Assembly: GCF_011065895.1 (NCBI RefSeq)
Contig: NZ_JAALCR010000016.1
Coordinates: 124,001 to 188,000 of the forward strand
Length of the DNA: 64,000 nt
From: Paludisphaera rhizosphaerae
GTDB lineage: Bacteria > Planctomycetota > Planctomycetia > Isosphaerales > Isosphaeraceae
Direction: 5' to 3'
Positions 9,392 to 17,448 of the stretch are shown here, in pieces. The position numbers were made by a program, and so were the translations under genes. The stretch's first letter is position 1. The number at the start of each line of letters is the position of its first letter. Below the pieces are notes generated by a model, which saw only the letters and a list, made by a program, of their open reading frames with translations, did no database searches and was not told where the DNA came from.

Positions 9392-11268
9392 GCTTGTTCG
9401 GGCCAGCCGGCCGTTCGCCCCTTGTTTTCGGTCTCAAGCCACTTCATCAACGGTTCAAAGTACGCCACGAGCGGCCGCGCGGTCAAACCTTCGCCCGTGG
9501 CCTCGCGCAGGACGGCGTTCCAGTCGCGCGTGGCGCCGAGCTTGAGGATGTTCCGAAGGAACTCGCCGACCTTCGCGTTGCCGAAGTAGTTGCACTCGCG
9601 CGGGTCCTGTTTCAGGATCTCCCGCGCGATGTGGTCGTGGAGCTGGAACTTGAGGACCGTCCCGATGGCGTAGTCGTAATACTGGCCGGGGTCGTCGTTG
9701 ATGTGGGTCTTGGTGGCGGCGTCGCAGAGGGTCTCGGGCCGGTCCTCGGGAGGGACGATCCCCTGATACTTACCGACCCGCGCCCACCAGCCGGCGTTGA
9801 GGGCGTCGTCGGCGATCGCTCCCGAGTAGAAGTCGCGCTCGAAACGGGTCATGACGCCCGCCGCCCAGGGGAGGAAGACGATCGACGACCCCTCCAGGGC
9901 GGAGCTGAGCAGGAAGGTCTCCGTGGAAGCGGCCTGCGCCTCGGGAGTGAGCAACCCCACTTGCTTCAGATAGGGCCGTTGACCGGCGGCGAGGCCGATC
10001 AAATCGCCGACGCCCTCATGGAACGCCCGGTTGGCCCCCTGGCGGAGCAGGTAGGGGATCTCGGGCGTGGAATAGCTGAGGAAGTAGTAGATGTGTCCCA
10101 ACTCGTGGTGCGCCGTGTCGAACCACTGGTTGTCGGGCTCGATCGACATCAGGCTGCGGACGTCGTGGTCCAGGTCGATGTGCCAGGCGCTGGCGTGGCT
10201 GTTCTTCTTCCGGCCGGTCGCGGGATCGGCGGGGAAGAGGTCGGACCGAGTCCAGAAGGTCGAGGGGAGCTTGGGGAAGCCCAGGGAGACGTAAAATCGT
10301 TCCGCCTGCTCGGTGATGAACTCCTTGGGTTTCCCCTTGAACGGGGCGTCCATGTCGACGCCTTCGACGAATCCCGGCCAGTTCTGGCCCCAGCGATTCG
10401 AAAGCCAGTGCGCTGGGATGGGCCCGGCGGGGACGTCCACGCCGTACCGCTTGGCCAACTGGTGTTTGGCCCAGGTGTGAAGCTGGAGGTAGAGCGGACG
10501 GGTTTCGGCGATCATGCGGTCGCAGAGCGCGAGCATCGCGTCGACGGTCATTCCGTAATCGGCGACCTGAAGGGCGAAGAAGTCGGAGAAGCCCAGCCCC
10601 TGGGCGACCTTGTTACGGAGGTCGCGGAGTTTGAGCAGGCCCGGCCTGAGCGGAGCGCCGATCTCCTTGGACGCCTTCCAGTAGGTCTTACGCTCCTCCA
10701 GATCCTTCGAGGCCAGAAGCACCTGGTCGATCTTGTTGGCCGAGGGGTGTTCGACGGAGCCGTCCGGCTTCGTGACCGTGTAGGCGAACCCGTCCTGGGC
10801 CGCCGACTGCTTGGCCTCGGCCTCGACCCGAGCCTTGACGACGTCCGGCAACGTGCCGGGGGCTTCCGCGGCGCGGAGACGGATCTTTTCAAGCTCGCGG
10901 AGCTGGAGGTCGCTCAGCTCGGCCTTTCGCCCCAGCATTCGGGTGACCTTTTCGATCACGTCGGGATCGCCGACGACCGCATTCACGGCCTGGTTCGCCG
11001 TGACCTGGGCGGCGGTATGGGCCTCGGAAACGTCCGTCGAGGCGGCCCAGGCCGCCTGACTGGCGCTCGTTTCCAGCGGAACCCACTTCGCGACGTACTC
11101 CTTGAGGAAGGCGTCGACCTCGGTCGAGGCGCTGGCGGCGGCCTGGCTCGCGGCGGTCGTCCGGGAGGCCGGGAACGCAGCGGCCGTCGCGCCGAGGGCG
11201 GCGGCTTTCAGGAAATCGCGACGGTCCAACGGGGAGTCGGTCCGGCCTGGCGTTTCGTCGGCTTGCAC
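9388..11268 (-). CDS. M2 family peptidyl-dipeptidase (ACE-like), Tat-exported
   Basis: Zinc metallopeptidase of the angiotensin-converting-enzyme family (M2), predicted to release dipeptides from peptide C-termini outside the cytoplasm. The 626-residue protein begins at a GTG with GAGGAG upstream and carries a Tat leader (DRRDFLKAAALG). The zinc site is HHELGH near residue 386, and the third ligand Glu lies 24 residues further in FHEGVGD. Length matches single-domain ACE proteins. It is the first gene of a two-gene leftward operon with the formylglycine-generating enzyme and is divergent from the haem-binding dehydrogenase at 11506. Confidence 0.9.
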   Translation of the reverse strand: MQADETPGRTDSPLDRRDFLKAAALGATAAAFPASRTTAASQAAASASTEVDAFLKEYVAKWVPLETSASQAAWAASTDVSEAHTAAQVTANQAVNAVVGDPDVIEKVTRMLGRKAELSDLQLRELEKIRLRAAEAPGTLPDVVKARVEAEAKQSAAQDGFAYTVTKPDGSVEHPSANKIDQVLLASKDLEERKTYWKASKEIGAPLRPGLLKLRDLRNKVAQGLGFSDFFALQVADYGMTVDAMLALCDRMIAETRPLYLQLHTWAKHQLAKRYGVDVPAGPIPAHWLSNRWGQNWPGFVEGVDMDAPFKGKPKEFITEQAERFYVSLGFPKLPSTFWTRSDLFPADPATGRKKNSHASAWHIDLDHDVRSLMSIEPDNQWFDTAHHELGHIYYFLSYSTPEIPYLLRQGANRAFHEGVGDLIGLAAGQRPYLKQVGLLTPEAQAASTETFLLSSALEGSSIVFLPWAAGVMTRFERDFYSGAIADDALNAGWWARVGKYQGIVPPEDRPETLCDAATKTHINDDPGQYYDYAIGTVLKFQLHDHIAREILKQDPRECNYFGNAKVGEFLRNILKLGATRDWNAVLREATGEGLTARPLVAYFEPLMKWLETENKGRTAGWPEQA

Positions 11269-11505
11269 GATCGATCGCTCCTCTCGACGTCGGTCCCTCG
11301 ATCACTGGCGACGCCCGAAGATAACCCATCGCGACGAGAGACTCCAACAGCCCGCTCAGGCGGTGTGGGGAAAGCTTGGGAGAGGCCCTTGCGTCGCATG
11401 CGAGGGTCGACGATCTTTGTAAGCATCGACCTGTTCAAACAGACGAGGAGTCGCGGGAAGGGGCTCCCCCGCGCCGCTCGATGCGTCCGCCCGTGCGAGG
11501 CCGCC

Positions 11506-14500
11506 ATGTCGCCAGCCCGTTCTCTCCCGCGTCGCTTCGCCCTCGGCCTCCTCTTGACCTTCGCGGCCTGCGCGGCGCGAGGAGAAGAGGGCTTTCGACC
11601 AACCGACAAGACCGGACGCCCGCTCAACCTCGACTTCGAGACGGGCGACCTCCGTGACTGGACTCCCGAGGGGGACGCCTTCCAGGGCCAACCGGTCGAG
11701 GGCGACGCCGTCGCCGCTCGCCGGAAGGACATGAAGAGCGGACACACGGGCAAATTCTGGGTCGGGACCTACGAGCGCGGCGGCGACGTCCCCAAGGGGA
11801 GCCTCACTTCCACGCCGTTCGTCCTGGCGAGACCCTTCGCCCGCTTTCTGATCGGTGCGGCGGCTCACGAGACGACGCGTATGGAGATCGTCTCGGCCGA
11901 CGATCAACAGGTCCTCTTCAAGACGTCTGGCGGCGGCGTTGAAGACATGACGCCGGTCGTCGCCGATCTCTCGCCGCACGTGGGCAAGACCGTTTTCATC
12001 CGGCTGGTGGACGACGACTCGCGCGGCTGGGGCCACATCAACTTCGACGACTTCACGCTCTGGAACTCGCGCCCGCCGGGACAGGCGCGGATCGCGCCGA
12101 GCAGCCCCGACTCATTCCTCCACGCCGGCCTGAAGCCCGAGGAAGCGGCGCGGGCCATGACCCTGCCTCCCGGCTTCAAGGCGACGCTCTACGCCGGGGA
12201 GCCGGACGTCGTCCAGCCCATTGCCTTCACGATCGACGATCGCGGCCGCCTCTGGGTGGTCGAGTCGTACACGTATCCCCGCCGACAGCCCGAAGGGCAG
12301 GGGAAGGACCGCATCCTCATCTTCGAGGACACGAACGACGACGGGAAGTTCGACACCCGCAAGGTCTTCCAGGAGAAGCTGAATCTCGCCAGCGGCATTG
12401 AGGTTGGATTCGGCGGCGTATTCGTCGGCGCCGCGCCCGAGTTCCTCTTCATCCCCGACCGGGACGGCGACGACAAGCCCGACGGTCCTCCCGTCGTGCT
12501 CCTGGACGGCTGGGGATACCAGGACACGCACGAGACGCTCAACTCGTTCAACTGGGGCCCCGACGGCTGGCTTTACGGCTGCCACGGCGTCTTCACGCAC
12601 TCGCGAGTCGGCAAGCCGGGCACGCCCGACGCGGACCGCGTGCCGATCAACGCCGGCATCTGGCGCTTCCATCCGACGAAGCACGTCTTCGAGGTCTTCG
12701 CCAACGGCACCAGCAACCCCTGGGGCGTCGACTTTGACGCCAACGGTCGGGCGTTCCTCACGTCCTGCGTCATCCCGCACCTTTATCAGGTGATCCAGGG
12801 GGCTCGTTACGAACGCCAGGCGGGGAGCGACTTCAACCCGTACTCGTACGACCTCATCAAGACGATCGCCGATCACCGCCATTACCTGGGCGGCAACCCC
12901 CACGGCGGCAACGGCCGTTCGGACCTCGCCGGCGGCGGACACGCCCACGCCGGGGCCCTGATCTACCAGGGGGACGCCTGGCCCCGCGAGTACGTCGGCT
13001 CGATCCTGATGAACAACATCCACGGCGCTCGTTTGAACCGCGATCTGCTCATGCCCGCCGGCTCCGGCTTCGTCGGCCAGCACGGTCCCGACTTCCTGAT
13101 GGCCAACGATCGATGGTCGCAGATTATCAGCCTGAAGACCGGGCCCGACGGCCAGATGTACATGATCGACTGGTATGACGAGAACCAGTGCCACATGACC
13201 GACCCCAACGCCCACGACCGCACCAACGGCCGAATCTTCGTCGTCTCCTACGGCGACGTGAAGGGCAACGCGCGGGCGATCGATCCGAGGACCGTCTCGA
13301 CGGAAGCCCTCGTGGCGATGCTGGCCAGCCCGAACGACTGGCACGTCCGCCACGCCCGGAGAATCCTCCAGGAGCGCGCCGGCGTGCTCGACGGCGCTGC
13401 GCAGGCGAAGCTCGCCGAGGATCTCACCGCTTCCGCCTTTGACGCGCCTGATCCGAAAACGCGGCTCAACGCCCTCTGGGCCCTGCATACGACCGGTGCT
13501 CTGGACGAGACGACGATTTTGAAGGCGTTGGCGTCTCCCGACCCAGACTTCCGGGGCTGGGCGGTTCAACTCGCCACCGAGGCCGGCGCGCCGAATATGC
13601 GAGTGCTGGACGCCTTCTCCCGGCTGGCGCGCGACGACACGTCGCCCGTCGTTCGGCTCTACCTCGCCTCGGCGCTCCAGCGGCTGCCGATTCCCTCCCG
13701 GCGGCCGATTCTGGAAGGGCTCGTTCGCCACGCCGAGGACGCCAACGACCACAATCTGCCGCTGATGATCTGGTTCGGCCTGGAGCCTGCCGCCGCCGAG
13801 GGGCCGCAGTGGGCGCTCGACCTGGCCTCGGCCTCTCGGATCCCGGGCGTTTTGACGAACACCGTGCGTCGCGTCGCTGCGCTGGGGACGCCCGAGGCGT
13901 TCGACCTGATCGTCGCGGCTCTTGACCAGGCGACGTCCGACCCCGTCCGACTGACGATCCTCCAGGCTGTCAACCAGTCGCTCCAGGGTCGTCGAGCCGT
14001 CGATATGCCAACGAACTGGGCGTCGGCTTTCGAGAAGCTGTTGGGGAGTCCCGATCTCGACGTCCGGTCGCAGGCCACGGCGCTGGCCGTGACGTTCGGC
14101 GATCCGAAGGCGCTGACTGAGTTCCGCAACGTCGTCGGCGACGCGGCCCAACCGCTGACCGCCCGCCGCGACGCGATGGCCTCGCTGCTGAAGGCTCGCG
14201 ACCCCGGGATGGCGCCGGTCCTGAGGAAACTGCTCGCGGAGCCCCAGCTTCGTGGCGCCGCCATCCGCGGTCTCGCCGCATACGACGACCCCGAGAGCGC
14301 GCCGATCGTCCTGGACCTCTATTCGAGCCTGGCACCGCCTGAGCGCCGCGACGCCCTGAACATGCTGGCCGCGCGGCCTGGTTCGTCGAAAGCGCTGTTG
14401 GCGGCCGTCGAGGCCGGCAAGCTGGCCTCGAAGGATCTCTCGGCCGACGTCGTCCGTCAGCTTCGCAATCACAAGGACGCCCAGATCGACGGGCTCATCG

Positions 14501-15576
14501 CCAAGGTCTGGGGAGCGGCCCGCGAGACGACGGCCGACAAGTCGAAGCTGATCGACAAGTACCGCCAGATGCTGACGGCCGGATACGCCCGCAAGCCCGA
14601 CCTGGAACTGGGCCGGGCCGTCTTCGCCCGGACCTGCCAGCAGTGCCACACGCTCTTCGGTGCGGGGGCGGCGATCGGCCCCGACCTGACCGGATCCAAC
14701 CGGGCCGACCGAGAGTACGTCCTCGCGAACGTTCTGGACCCCTCCGCGCTGATCGGCAAGGACTACCTGGCCCACGTCATTGCGACCACCGACGGACGCG
14801 TGCTGACGGGTCTGATCAAGTCGGAGGACAAGGACGCAATCACCCTCCAGACGGCCAACGAACTGCTTGTGATCCCCAAGGGGGACGTAGAACAGCGCCG
14901 GCCGAGCGAGTCGTCGATGATGCCCGAGGACCTCTGGACGCCGCTCTCCGAGTTTGAGATTCGTTCGCTCACCGCCTACCTGGCCTCTCCCGGCCAGGTG
15001 CCGATGCTGGCGACCCCGGAGAACGCCTCGGGCTTCTTCAACGGCAAGGACCTCGCCGGATGGGTCGGCGACGCCGGCCTGTGGTCGGTGGAGCAGGGGG
15101 AGATCGTCGGCAAGACTCCGGGCCTGAAACGGAACACGTTCCTCAAGAGCGAGATGTCCGCCCAGGACTTCCGCTTGACCTTCCAGGTGAAGCTCGTCCG
15201 CAACGAGGGGAACAGCGGCGTGCAGTTCCGCAGCGAGGCCCTTCCCGACGGCGAGATGAAGGGCCCCCAGGCCGACGTCGGCGCCGGCTGGTGGGGCAAG
15301 CTCTACGAGGAGAACGGCCGAGGTCTTCTCTGGCCCAAGTCGGCCGAGGAGAACGTCAAGCTCGGCGAGTGGAACACTTACGAGATCGTCGCGGTCGGCG
15401 GATCGATCCGGACGCGTATCAACGGCAAGCCGGCCGTCGTCCTGGACGACCCCAGGGTTTCCAAACGCGGGATCTTCGGCCTGCAGCTCCACTCCGGAGG
15501 TGCGACCGAGGTCCGATTCAAGGACCTGAAATTGGAACTGAACCCGACTCTCGACCCACCGACGGCGGCCCGATGA
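11506..15576 (+). CDS. PVC-type haem-binding dehydrogenase with HEAT, cytochrome c and DUF1080 domains
   Basis: A 1356-residue exported multidomain protein typical of planctomycetes. In order: signal peptide (residues 1-24); a beta-sandwich, carbohydrate-binding-like region (about 30-190); a membrane-bound dehydrogenase-type beta-propeller from LPPGFKATLYAG (about 222-590) with calcium-loop-like DTNDDGKFD and PDRDGDDKPDG segments; HEAT-like helical repeats (about 600-1010); a cytochrome c domain with CQQCH near residue 1043; and a C-terminal DUF1080/3-keto-disaccharide hydrolase domain (about 1175-1350). It probably oxidises or cleaves a sugar in the periplasm, passing electrons to the haem. 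The frame is open far upstream, but that part is antisense to the M2 peptidase; the ATG at 11506 precedes a clear signal peptide. The stop overlaps the next start. Confidence 0.9.
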   Translation: MSPARSLPRRFALGLLLTFAACAARGEEGFRPTDKTGRPLNLDFETGDLRDWTPEGDAFQGQPVEGDAVAARRKDMKSGHTGKFWVGTYERGGDVPKGSLTSTPFVLARPFARFLIGAAAHETTRMEIVSADDQQVLFKTSGGGVEDMTPVVADLSPHVGKTVFIRLVDDDSRGWGHINFDDFTLWNSRPPGQARIAPSSPDSFLHAGLKPEEAARAMTLPPGFKATLYAGEPDVVQPIAFTIDDRGRLWVVESYTYPRRQPEGQGKDRILIFEDTNDDGKFDTRKVFQEKLNLASGIEVGFGGVFVGAAPEFLFIPDRDGDDKPDGPPVVLLDGWGYQDTHETLNSFNWGPDGWLYGCHGVFTHSRVGKPGTPDADRVPINAGIWRFHPTKHVFEVFANGTSNPWGVDFDANGRAFLTSCVIPHLYQVIQGARYERQAGSDFNPYSYDLIKTIADHRHYLGGNPHGGNGRSDLAGGGHAHAGALIYQGDAWPREYVGSILMNNIHGARLNRDLLMPAGSGFVGQHGPDFLMANDRWSQIISLKTGPDGQMYMIDWYDENQCHMTDPNAHDRTNGRIFVVSYGDVKGNARAIDPRTVSTEALVAMLASPNDWHVRHARRILQERAGVLDGAAQAKLAEDLTASAFDAPDPKTRLNALWALHTTGALDETTILKALASPDPDFRGWAVQLATEAGAPNMRVLDAFSRLARDDTSPVVRLYLASALQRLPIPSRRPILEGLVRHAEDANDHNLPLMIWFGLEPAAAEGPQWALDLASASRIPGVLTNTVRRVAALGTPEAFDLIVAALDQATSDPVRLTILQAVNQSLQGRRAVDMPTNWASAFEKLLGSPDLDVRSQATALAVTFGDPKALTEFRNVVGDAAQPLTARRDAMASLLKARDPGMAPVLRKLLAEPQLRGAAIRGLAAYDDPESAPIVLDLYSSLAPPERRDALNMLAARPGSSKALLAAVEAGKLASKDLSADVVRQLRNHKDAQIDGLIAKVWGAARETTADKSKLIDKYRQMLTAGYARKPDLELGRAVFARTCQQCHTLFGAGAAIGPDLTGSNRADREYVLANVLDPSALIGKDYLAHVIATTDGRVLTGLIKSEDKDAITLQTANELLVIPKGDVEQRRPSESSMMPEDLWTPLSEFEIRSLTAYLASPGQVPMLATPENASGFFNGKDLAGWVGDAGLWSVEQGEIVGKTPGLKRNTFLKSEMSAQDFRLTFQVKLVRNEGNSGVQFRSEALPDGEMKGPQADVGAGWWGKLYEENGRGLLWPKSAEENVKLGEWNTYEIVAVGGSIRTRINGKPAVVLDDPRVSKRGIFGLQLHSGGATEVRFKDLKLELNPTLDPPTAAR

Positions 15577-15959
15577 GCGACCCCGAATACATACCCGGCG
15601 TCTGCAACATCGGCGGGGCGGAAGTGCGTCTTCGGATCCTGGTAGGCTGGGCGGGACTGATCGGAGCCGTCGCCCTCTGGGGATGTCTGGCCTGGGCCCA
15701 CTCGCCTCCCGCCGTCCGACTCTGGGTCGGCGGGCCCGCCCTGATGTCGGCGCTCGGGTTCCTCCAGGCGCAGAGGGGATTCTGCGTGAACTACGGCCTC
15801 GGCGGCGTCTCCAGCTTTGGTCGCAAGGCCGGCGAGACGACGGCCGTCGAGGACGAGGACGCCCGCGAGATGGATCGCCGCGCCTCCTGGAGGATCATCG
15901 GCCAATCGCTGCTGATCGCGGCCGTCGTCGCGATCCTCGCCTACCTTCTGCCTGGCTGA
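15573..15959 (+). CDS. Small inner-membrane protein of unknown function
   Basis: A 128-residue protein with two adjacent hydrophobic segments near residues 25-65, a short loop with CVNYGLGGV, a charged stretch, and a third C-terminal hydrophobic segment ending AYLLPG. The N-terminus CNIGGAEVRLRILVGW resembles small DUF2892-like membrane proteins. It overlaps the preceding dehydrogenase by 4 bases (ATGA) and ends two bases before the next gene, so the three are surely one transcript. Function unknown. Confidence 0.85.
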   Translation: MSDPEYIPGVCNIGGAEVRLRILVGWAGLIGAVALWGCLAWAHSPPAVRLWVGGPALMSALGFLQAQRGFCVNYGLGGVSSFGRKAGETTAVEDEDAREMDRRASWRIIGQSLLIAAVVAILAYLLPG

Positions 15960-15961
15960 GA

Positions 15962-16831
15962 ATGAACCGACTCCATGCCCTGATCGGTGAGCCGCCGTTC
16001 ATCCTCGACGGCGCACAGGGGACCGAACTCCAGAAACGTGGCCTGCCGATTGGCGAATCGTCCGACGTCTGGAACCTCTCACGGCCCGACGTCGTGCTGG
16101 CCGTCGCCCAGTCGTATGTCGAGTCCGGCTCGCAAGGCGTCCTCACCAACACCTTCCAGGCGAATCCGATCGCATTGCGGCGTTCCGGCCTGGAATCGGA
16201 GACCCGCCGAATCAACGAAGCCGGCGCGGGGATCGCCTGCGACGCGGCTGCCGGACGCGCGCGAGTTTTCGGCTCGATCGGACCGGTCGGCGCCGCGACT
16301 TCGGAAGCCGCCGATGGATTCGCCGTCCAGGCCCAAGCACTGGCCCTCGGCGGAGTTGATGCCATCGTGCTGGAGACGTGCCTGTCACTCGCCGAGGCCC
16401 GGCTCGCCGCGTCCGCCGCGCTCGAGACCGGGCTGCCGGTCGTGGCTTCGTTCCACTTCCACCGAGTCGACGGCGAGTTGAGGGCGTTCGACGGGACGAG
16501 CCCCGAAGACGTCGCCCAGGCCATGGTCGAGGCGGGCGTCGACGGCGTCGGCGCCAACTGCGGCGAGGGGCCCGGCGACTTCACCGAAATCTGCCAACGC
16601 CTGGCCTCGGCTTGCCACCTGCCGATCTGGCTCAAGCCGAACGCCGGCCTGCCGACGATCGACGCCGGTCGGGCGGTCTACTCGACGAGTCCCGAGGCTC
16701 TCGCCGATCGACTCTCCGAGTGGCTGGAAGCCGGGGCCTGGTGCGTCGGCGGCTGCTGCGGGACGACCCCCAAGCACATCGCCGCGCTGCGTCGCCGGGC
16801 CGATTCTCTCGGTCACTTCCTCAGCCAGTAA
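15962..16831 (+). CDS. Homocysteine S-methyltransferase family protein
   Basis: A 289-residue stand-alone homocysteine-binding TIM barrel, similar to the N-terminal module of MetH and to BHMT/MmuM. The opening FILDGAQGTELQKRG is diagnostic. The zinc ligands are the Cys in VGANCGEG and the double Cys in GGCCGTTPKHI near the C-terminus. No cobalamin or folate module is attached, so the methyl donor is probably a simple one such as S-methylmethionine or betaine, but this cannot be settled here. It is the third gene of the operon starting at 11506, and its last 19 bases overlap the end of the convergent DinB-fold gene. Confidence 0.87.
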   Translation: MNRLHALIGEPPFILDGAQGTELQKRGLPIGESSDVWNLSRPDVVLAVAQSYVESGSQGVLTNTFQANPIALRRSGLESETRRINEAGAGIACDAAAGRARVFGSIGPVGAATSEAADGFAVQAQALALGGVDAIVLETCLSLAEARLAASAALETGLPVVASFHFHRVDGELRAFDGTSPEDVAQAMVEAGVDGVGANCGEGPGDFTEICQRLASACHLPIWLKPNAGLPTIDAGRAVYSTSPEALADRLSEWLEAGAWCVGGCCGTTPKHIAALRRRADSLGHFLSQ

Positions 16832-17301
16832 ACGTAGTCCGTCATCGCCGGCGTTCCCCCGGCGGCCTTGACGAGCATGGCGATCTGGCCGCGGTGGTAG
16901 AACGAGTGTCCGAAAAGCTGCGTCAGCAATTCCTCGACGGTGTTGCGGAACGGCGAGCCGTCGAGCGTGCGGTAGTCGACGACGCGGGCCAGGCCCTCGT
17001 CGTCCAGGGCTTCCAGGAAGGCCGACCAGTCCGAGGCGGTTTCCGCCCAGGCCGTCTTAACTTCCTCGAGCGTCCGGCCAGGGGGGAAGGTGTTCTCATT
17101 CGGGCGGCTGGTTCCTTCGATGCGTCGTTTCCAGATGCCTCGGGCCTCGTTGAGGTGGGCCATCAGGTCGACGGCCCGGCGGTATTCGGGGGAATCTCGA
17201 CGATCAGCGGGGACGCTCTCGATCGCCGCGAGAGTCCATTCGTGGACTTCATTCTCGTAAGTGAACCATCGGCGGAATCGGTCGGCGAGGATTTGTGACA
17301 T
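16813..17301 (-). CDS. DinB-fold (DfsB-type) protein
   Basis: A four-helix-bundle protein of the DinB superfamily, often metal-dependent thiol transferases; the activity is unknown. The metal-site histidines are in LMAHLNEA near residue 47 and in FGHSFYHRGQIAML near the C-terminus, the family signature. The ATG at 17301 gives 162 residues; an upstream TTG at 17316 adds only five. It is unrelated to DNA polymerase DinB despite the name. Confidence 0.85.
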   Translation of the reverse strand: MSQILADRFRRWFTYENEVHEWTLAAIESVPADRRDSPEYRRAVDLMAHLNEARGIWKRRIEGTSRPNENTFPPGRTLEEVKTAWAETASDWSAFLEALDDEGLARVVDYRTLDGSPFRNTVEELLTQLFGHSFYHRGQIAMLVKAAGGTPAMTDYVYWLRK

Positions 17302-17448
17302 GAGGGTCGGTTCCAAGGATCAGGGGTGATGTTCGTCGATGCAGACGGTTGCGAGATGCAACGGGTTCGGTCGCCCTCGGCTGACGAAAACGGACGTCCG
17401 CGCTGGTATCATGGTCGACCTGCGAGCCCCGACGACCGAGGATCGATC

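Noticed and set aside
9394-11505. Open frame that would extend the 1356-residue protein by about 700 residues upstream
   Set aside because: It is the antisense of the M2 peptidase and formylglycine enzyme genes. High GC suppresses stops there, and a clear signal peptide begins at 11506.
12112-15492. Minus-strand open frame of 1126 codons
   Set aside because: Antisense shadow of the haem dehydrogenase gene; its composition is Arg/Asp/Gly/Val-rich with no domain.
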